Shown here piece by piece: positions 59,801 through 64,000 of a stretch of DNA of 64,000 bases (the stretch's first letter is position 1; the number at the start of each line of letters is the position of its first letter). The position numbers and the translations under genes were made by a program. Below the pieces are notes generated by a model. The model was given only the letters and a program-made list of their open reading frames with translations. It ran no database searches and was not told the DNA's origin. Source of the stretch: Rhynchopus sp. YZ270_cl-10. Its lineage: Eukaryota; Euglenozoa; Diplonemea; Diplonemida; Diplonemidae. The stretch covers positions 1,086,501 through 1,150,500 of the forward strand of contig OZ037853.1 of NCBI GenBank assembly GCA_964035575.1. The letters are read 5' to 3'.

Positions 59801-60332
59801 GGTTGTTTCGGCCTCCACATTCGCCCCCCTCATCGTAGCGCCTCTTTTCGAGATAAAAAGTATCCCCCTTCCCTCCTCTCCATTTTATCATTTTTCATTG
59901 CTGTTCGCCCCTCGCGGGTCTTTTTAGGTAATCTCTATCTATCCCAGATCTCCTTCAACCCGCTTTAGCGGAGCAGCTTCGCTGCGAGTTGGGAGATCTA
60001 TGATAGAGTTTACCTAATCTTTGTTTTGACGTGGCACGCATGCTGTCTTTTAGGCAGAATATTTTTTAGTTTTCCTCAGGCTTTGACCTGGTTGGCCGGG
60101 GTCCGTTTTTGTGTTTTCAGCCTCTACCCTCACCATACCACCACCATCTTCATCAGATTTTTTGTTGGAATTTGTTTTGGGTTGTTTCGGCCTCCACATT
60201 CGCCCCCCTCATCGTAGCGCCTCTTTTCGAGATAAAAAGTATCCCCCTTCCCTCCTCTCCATTTTATCATTTTTCATTGCTGTTCGCCCCTCGCGGGTCT
60301 TTTTAGGTAATCTCTATCTATCTCAGATCTCC
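59801..60332 (+). repeat. B1-A2-B2 split direct repeats, 3' end of element 1
   Basis: B1 (59801-59953) and B2 (60180-60332) are nearly identical (GTAGCGCCTCTTTTCGAGAT, CGCCCCTCGCGGGTCTTTTT). A2 (59954-60213) matches A1 at 54454-54714. This arrangement lets the RNA form a circular cDNA and is diagnostic of Ngaro/VIPER-type elements. Confidence 0.85.
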
Positions 60333-60635
60333 CCTCTACAGTAAACTTGTTTAAGAAGCTTTGCTTCGACTCAGGAGTCTTTCAAGATATAGAATGACTA
60401 ATGCAGCATGCCCCTCATGGGCTTACCACTTACGGTTAGTAAGGTTGGAACGAGGATCGATGGGGAACCCAAAACACACAAAACACACAAACACACATTC
60501 ACGAATCAGAATTTTGTCTTTTGCTTCCCCAGTATCGCCCTCTGTACGTACTCCTCTCCTCATCTACGGAAAAAAGAATCTCCCCCCGCCCCCCTTTTTT
60601 AGTTTACTTGTATACTCGTCTTTATCTTGTAAAGA

Positions 60636-60819
60636 CTCCTCCTCCTCCTCCTCCTCCTCCTCCTCCTCCTCCTCCTCCTCCTCCTCCTCCTCCTCCTCCT
60701 CCTCCTCCTCCTCCTCCTCCTCCTCCTCCTCCTCCTCCTCCTCCTCCTCCTCCTCCTCCTCCTCCTCCTCCTCCTCCTCCTCCTCCTCCTCCTCCTCCTC
60801 CTCCTCCTCCTCCTCCTCC
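60636..60819 (+). repeat. (TCC)n microsatellite in the leader of element 2
   Basis: About 61 units, followed by CCCAGTTAACTTGTTTAAAG. A second expansion of the same triplet in an equivalent leader position to element 1. Confidence 0.9.
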
Positions 60820-61031
60820 CCAGTTAACTTGTTTAAAGCAGCTTTGCTGCGACATGGGGAGATCTGGTGTTTAGTATGAATAAAAATAAAAGCTTTGCCC
60901 CATTCATGTTTTTTGTTTTACCACTTTGCATTGCAAAGGCTGGAAAGGCGAAGGAAAACACCACTCACCTTCATCAGGAAAAATCTCTGTTTTCGGGTGG
61001 TCTCTTTTCCTTCCCTCGTACGACACAAAAA

Positions 61032-62084
61032 ATGGACATGAGCGAGTTCAAAAATGCACCTTCCAGAATGTTCTGGTTTAAGGTCAGCAACGTGTTGGGA
61101 GGGATGTGCAAGGAGGCACCAAACATCGTGAAGGAAAAATTGGGTTCGGTGAGTCTTCAGGGCAAGTTCGTGTGCGACACCCTGGAGGCTATCTCTTCTT
61201 CAGAGGTAGAGTCCTTGACTGTAGAGGCCCTGCGCGAGGTAATCGGCGTGGTGACCCGATCGGAGCCTGAGAAGTGGGCGAACACGCCTCCGCGGAGGCT
61301 GGCGCTGTTCCTCACGGCAGTGCGGCGTGCAGTGGGAGAAGAGGCGTTTGAGGGGTTGCTGGCGGACGAGAACAGAGAGGCTTTTCCCTCGTCACCCGAT
61401 GTAACCTCTCCACAGGCGGCCCACGACACGGAGGAGGAAGCTGTCGCTGCCGAAGTGTCGAGGAAGCGGTTCACTTTCGCTCCGCGGGCAGACGGGGGGC
61501 TACTGCCCGGCAGTGCGGGAGGCGGGGGCCCAGCAGCCGGCGACACGTTGGATGCGCAGAGCTTTGGCGGAGGCAGCGACATCGGGGATGATGCGGATGA
61601 TGCGGGTGTGGATGCGGACGATGTGACCCTGAACCACAAAAGGTGGCAGGAGTTGGATCGCATCCAGCAGGGTGACTTGCTCGCGAACCTCCGGGGGTAC
61701 ATCCCGACGAGGGACGGTGACGCGAAGGATGCCGCGCACGCTTCCTGGACACTGATCCAGAAGATCCTCAAGGGGAGGAGTATGGTTGATATCCTCGGTG
61801 ACTCCTTGGACAACCTGCTCTTCTTCCACTACAGGTTTACCCTGGGAGTGGAGGCTGCTAAGGCTTTCCGGATGCGCGGCATAGTAGGGTCTACGACCAC
61901 CCCGACACGCAGGCAGGCTATGCTGGCAGCCGTGGCGGCGAACAACACGCACAAGGGCAAGCGATCCTACCAAGGAGGAGGAGGACGCCAGCAACAGAAC
62001 AAACGCATGCGTTATGACCCGTCGGCGTCGTTCAACACGAAAGGAGCGGGCAAAGGCAAGAAAGGGGGAGAGAAGGGTTCCTAA
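61032..62084 (+). other. gag-like part of element 2
   Basis: Starts MDMSEFKNAPSRMFWFKV. Helical N-terminal domain (about 1-110), acidic middle, and a basic Gly/Lys tail (NTKGAGKGKKGGEKGS) suited to nucleic-acid binding. Fossil part. Confidence 0.55.
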
Positions 62085-63576
62085 CTCGGCAGCCTGCCCG
62101 AGGCCACCCCTGAACCAGACGAACTACCAGGCGGTGGGCCTTCGAGACATATGTCTCACAAAGAACAACTACAAGGCGGTGGGCCTTCGAGACGTATGTC
62201 TCACAAAGAACAACTACAAGGCAGTGGGCCTTCGAGACGTATGTCTCACAAAGAACAACTACAAGGCGGTGGGCCTTCGAGACATATGTCTCACAAAGAA
62301 CAACTACAAGGCAGTGGGCCTTCGAGACGGATGTCTCAAACAAACCAATTTCAATTCTCTCAATCAAAACAACAGCCAAGCGGTGGGCTTTTCTCTCAAT
62401 GCAAAAAGCAACAAGGCGGTGGGCCGTCGAGACGTATGTCTCAAACATACCAATTTCAATTCTCTCAATCAAAACGAGAACCAAGCGGTGGGCTTTTCTC
62501 TCAATGCAAAAAGCAACAAGGCGGGGGGCCTCCCAGAGGGCAGCCAGGAGATGCAAACTCCGGTGACCCCTCCTCGAGTTTTTCCGCCGCCCTGCTTAGA
62601 GCCAGAAACGCTTGGAAAACAATTATCAAAAAAGAAAAAACTAGCCATCGAGAACAAGGTGTTTGCGGAGAGGGACGGAAAGTCGTTGGGATCGCTGATC
62701 CATCACTTGGTGCGCTGGGACGAGCTAGCACAATTTGCGAAGGCACCAAAAACGATGAGCGAGGAGGACCGGATCTGCACACGTTTTTCGGAGTGGAGGG
62801 CGAAGCAACACAGCGGAAGGCCGACGGACGAGCTGATAATAGAGTACGCCCACAGCATGTTAAATACGACAGCACCCAGCACGGCAAAGAAGTACATGGA
62901 GACGTTGGTGCGCGGAGCTCATCGAGAGGGCGTGAAAGGAGTACGGACGCGTATGCTGCTGGACGCGAAGAAGGGACTCGCCAGACTGGGGACGATGATC
63001 CGTCCAAATCAAGCTCCGGCAATGTCAGCGGCAGATGCGAAGTCAGCTGTGGAGAAGTTGTGGGATCAGGGATGCAGACCGGCGGCAGCGTTGGCGGCGA
63101 TCGCTTGGGTCTCTCGTGCACGGATACCCGATTTGAGGTACCTCACGAAACTGGACTGGAAAGAGTTTCCGTCCAAGACCCCCCAAAACTTGGAGACAGT
63201 AGGAGGAGAATTCTTTGCGCGGGAAAAGGGGTGCAAGACGTGGAAGCCACCGATCAACCTACCGCCGGGGAACATTACGGCGATTGCCGTACGGTTCATG
63301 CGCAGCGTAGCCGACGAGAAGGCGCTGGTGTTCGGGGGCTCCTCAGCCCTGTACGAGAGGTTGAAGCGCGAGCTGAAGAAGGTGTTCCCGCAGGCTTCGT
63401 GGCTTCACTCGATGAGACGAGGGGCCATACAGGAGGTGGAGAAGACAGGAGCGAAGAGGGGCGACTTGCGGGAGCTGTTGAGGCATGCGAGCGAGCAGGA
63501 GACGGTGCGATACCTGCGGACGAACACACTAGGGAGACGGAGGGAGGAAGCGAAGCTGCTGTCTTCGCTGCAATGA
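62014..63576 (+). other. tyrosine-recombinase part of element 2
   Basis: The N-terminal region is made of 15-residue repeats (NNYKAVGLRDVCLTK). The catalytic half has R in ARIPDLRYL, HSMRRG and the HASEQETVRYL segment with the likely nucleophile. Its start overlaps the gag-like frame and its end overlaps the next frame. Confidence 0.75.
62110..62335 (+). repeat. 45-bp tandem repeat within element 2
   Basis: Five units, each with AACTACAAGGCGGTGGGCCT and the perfect or near-perfect palindrome GAGACATATGTCTC. Degenerate units continue to about 62530. Confidence 0.85.
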
Positions 63577-64000
63577 TTCGGGGGCTCCAGGAGGACTACG
63601 GCGATGAGGCGCACACCAATATCGAGGAATGGAACCCGCCACAGTCAGGAGAATGCACTGGTTTGAGCCCGGATATGATGACACCACCTCCACGACAGGC
63701 AAAGCTCGACTCTTTCCCCCGAACGACGATATGCGTGGAGCGGATACGAATACTAGCAGAAGGCGCGGGCATGGACACGACGTTCACGAACTGGATGACG
63801 GATCCCAACGCGATTGATGCGGTGCGGAGTGGGTGCATCCCGTTGCCAGGCCCGAAATCCGACCTCCCACCCTCCTTCATTGCGGCGTGTGTAAGGGCAG
63901 GGGTCTGCAAAAAGGTAGGGAGAAACGAACGAGCTCGCGGAGTGGTGAAGGTATTCACGGTGCCTAAGTCGGACCCCACCGTTCATAGAACCATCATTGA
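63573..64000 (+). other. reverse-transcriptase part of element 2 (partial)
   Basis: Open from an ATG that overlaps the preceding stop (ATGA) to the end of the window. Contains PSFIAACVRAGV and VVKVFTVPKSDPTVHRTIID, matching the region just before the first palm motif of DIRS-type RTs. The catalytic strands lie outside the window. Confidence 0.65.

Larger units (their letters stand above)
54274..60332 (+). mobile_element. VIPER/Ngaro-like tyrosine-recombinase retroelement 1 (fossil, broken)
   Basis: About 6 kb with split direct repeats in the order A1 (54454-54714), coding part, B1 (59801-59953), A2 (59954-60213), B2 (60180-60332). A 34-bp core (starting GGTTGTTTCGGCCTCCACAT) is shared by A1, B1 and A2. 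Parts in order are a gag-like protein, a tyrosine recombinase, a reverse transcriptase and an RNase H, the order known for VIPER of kinetoplastids. Repeats A1/A2 and B1/B2 are nearly identical, suggesting a fairly young copy. Foreign sequence lies between the RT and RNase H parts, so I judge it broken, with about one or two breaks. AGATCT marks both ends. Confidence 0.8.
60333..64000 (+). mobile_element. VIPER-like retroelement 2 (fossil, runs off the window)
   Basis: Abuts element 1. The left part has two related leader hairpins (60340-60372, AGAAGCTTTGCTTCGA; 60836-60862, AAGCAGCTTTGCTGCGACAT) around a (TCC)n array, so it may itself be compound. Parts: a gag-like protein, a tyrosine recombinase, and the first 142 codons of the reverse-transcriptase reading frame at the window edge. 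Neighbouring reading frames overlap slightly, as usual in the family. The proteins differ strongly from element 1, so this is a different lineage. It looks whole as far as it can be seen. Confidence 0.75.

Noticed and set aside
62032-62556. Minus-strand repetitive frame (SKAHRLVVVLCETYV)
   Set aside because: It is the reverse reading of the 45-bp repeats of element 2.
1-64000. CRISPR arrays, bacterial operons or riboswitches
   Set aside because: No regularly spaced repeat-spacer pattern, and introns, pyrimidine acceptor tracts and domain content are eukaryotic.

Overview
The window looks like nuclear DNA of a repeat-rich protist, most likely a euglenozoan and plausibly a diplonemid. Four observations support this. 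(1) A relic of the 3' end of small-subunit rRNA (7062-7112) ends in CCTGCAGCAGGATCATT, close to the euglenozoan CTGCAGCTGGATCATT type rather than the usual CTGCGGAAGGATCATT. (2) Nearly every credible gene lies on the plus strand and has a pyrimidine-rich tract followed by AG shortly before its start codon, as expected where mRNAs are trans-spliced. (3) The retroelements at the right end have the part order gag / tyrosine recombinase / RT-RNase H and the split direct repeats of the VIPER/Ngaro group; VIPER is known from kinetoplastids. (4) Ordinary GT-AG introns also occur (Bud23, and the 132-aa gene at 38 kb), which argues against a trypanosomatid. The species assignment is inference.

Layout. 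1-1091: a 67-bp inverted ankyrin-gene fragment and a possible broken minus-strand gene. 1092-2606: a low-complexity protein with a C-terminal XAF1/TRAFD1-like zinc finger. 2607-9962: a gene-poor tract of small palindromic and terminal-inverted-repeat elements plus the rRNA relic. 9963-11063: a class V PLP aminotransferase. 11515-25093: a cluster of ubiquitin-like/leucine-rich-repeat (Ubl-LRR) paralogues (copies A, B, C, D) around a 1762-residue ankyrin / ADP-ribosyltransferase / NACHT / WD40 protein; copy C is split by a 601-bp insertion with a 20-bp target duplication, and the 3' flank of D holds a 1470-bp insertion with a 15-bp duplication. 27375-33450: two unrecognised proteins and a Ubl-WD40 protein. 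34440-36779: a 2.3-kb near-perfect inverted repeat containing a 10-bp minisatellite. 37290-38857: two small proteins sharing an INFID...PLSP motif. 40159-41730: the three-exon rRNA methyltransferase Bud23. 41731-46718: low-complexity DNA, a 270-bp tandem duplication and nested inverted-repeat elements. 46719-50397: Ubl-LRR copies E and F with duplicated 5' flanks. 50769-53312: a beta-propeller/coiled-coil protein. 54274-64000: two head-to-tail VIPER-like retroelements, the second running off the window.

The most interesting content is the Ubl-LRR family (six loci, 5 to 9 LRR units of 24 residues) interspersed with a STAND-type NTPase that has a predicted ADP-ribosyltransferase domain and 14 WD40 units. 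Rapid copy and repeat-number change, a variable LRR surface and an effector-switch-sensor architecture next door resemble innate-immune or self/non-self loci. No functional evidence is visible, so that reading is a hypothesis.
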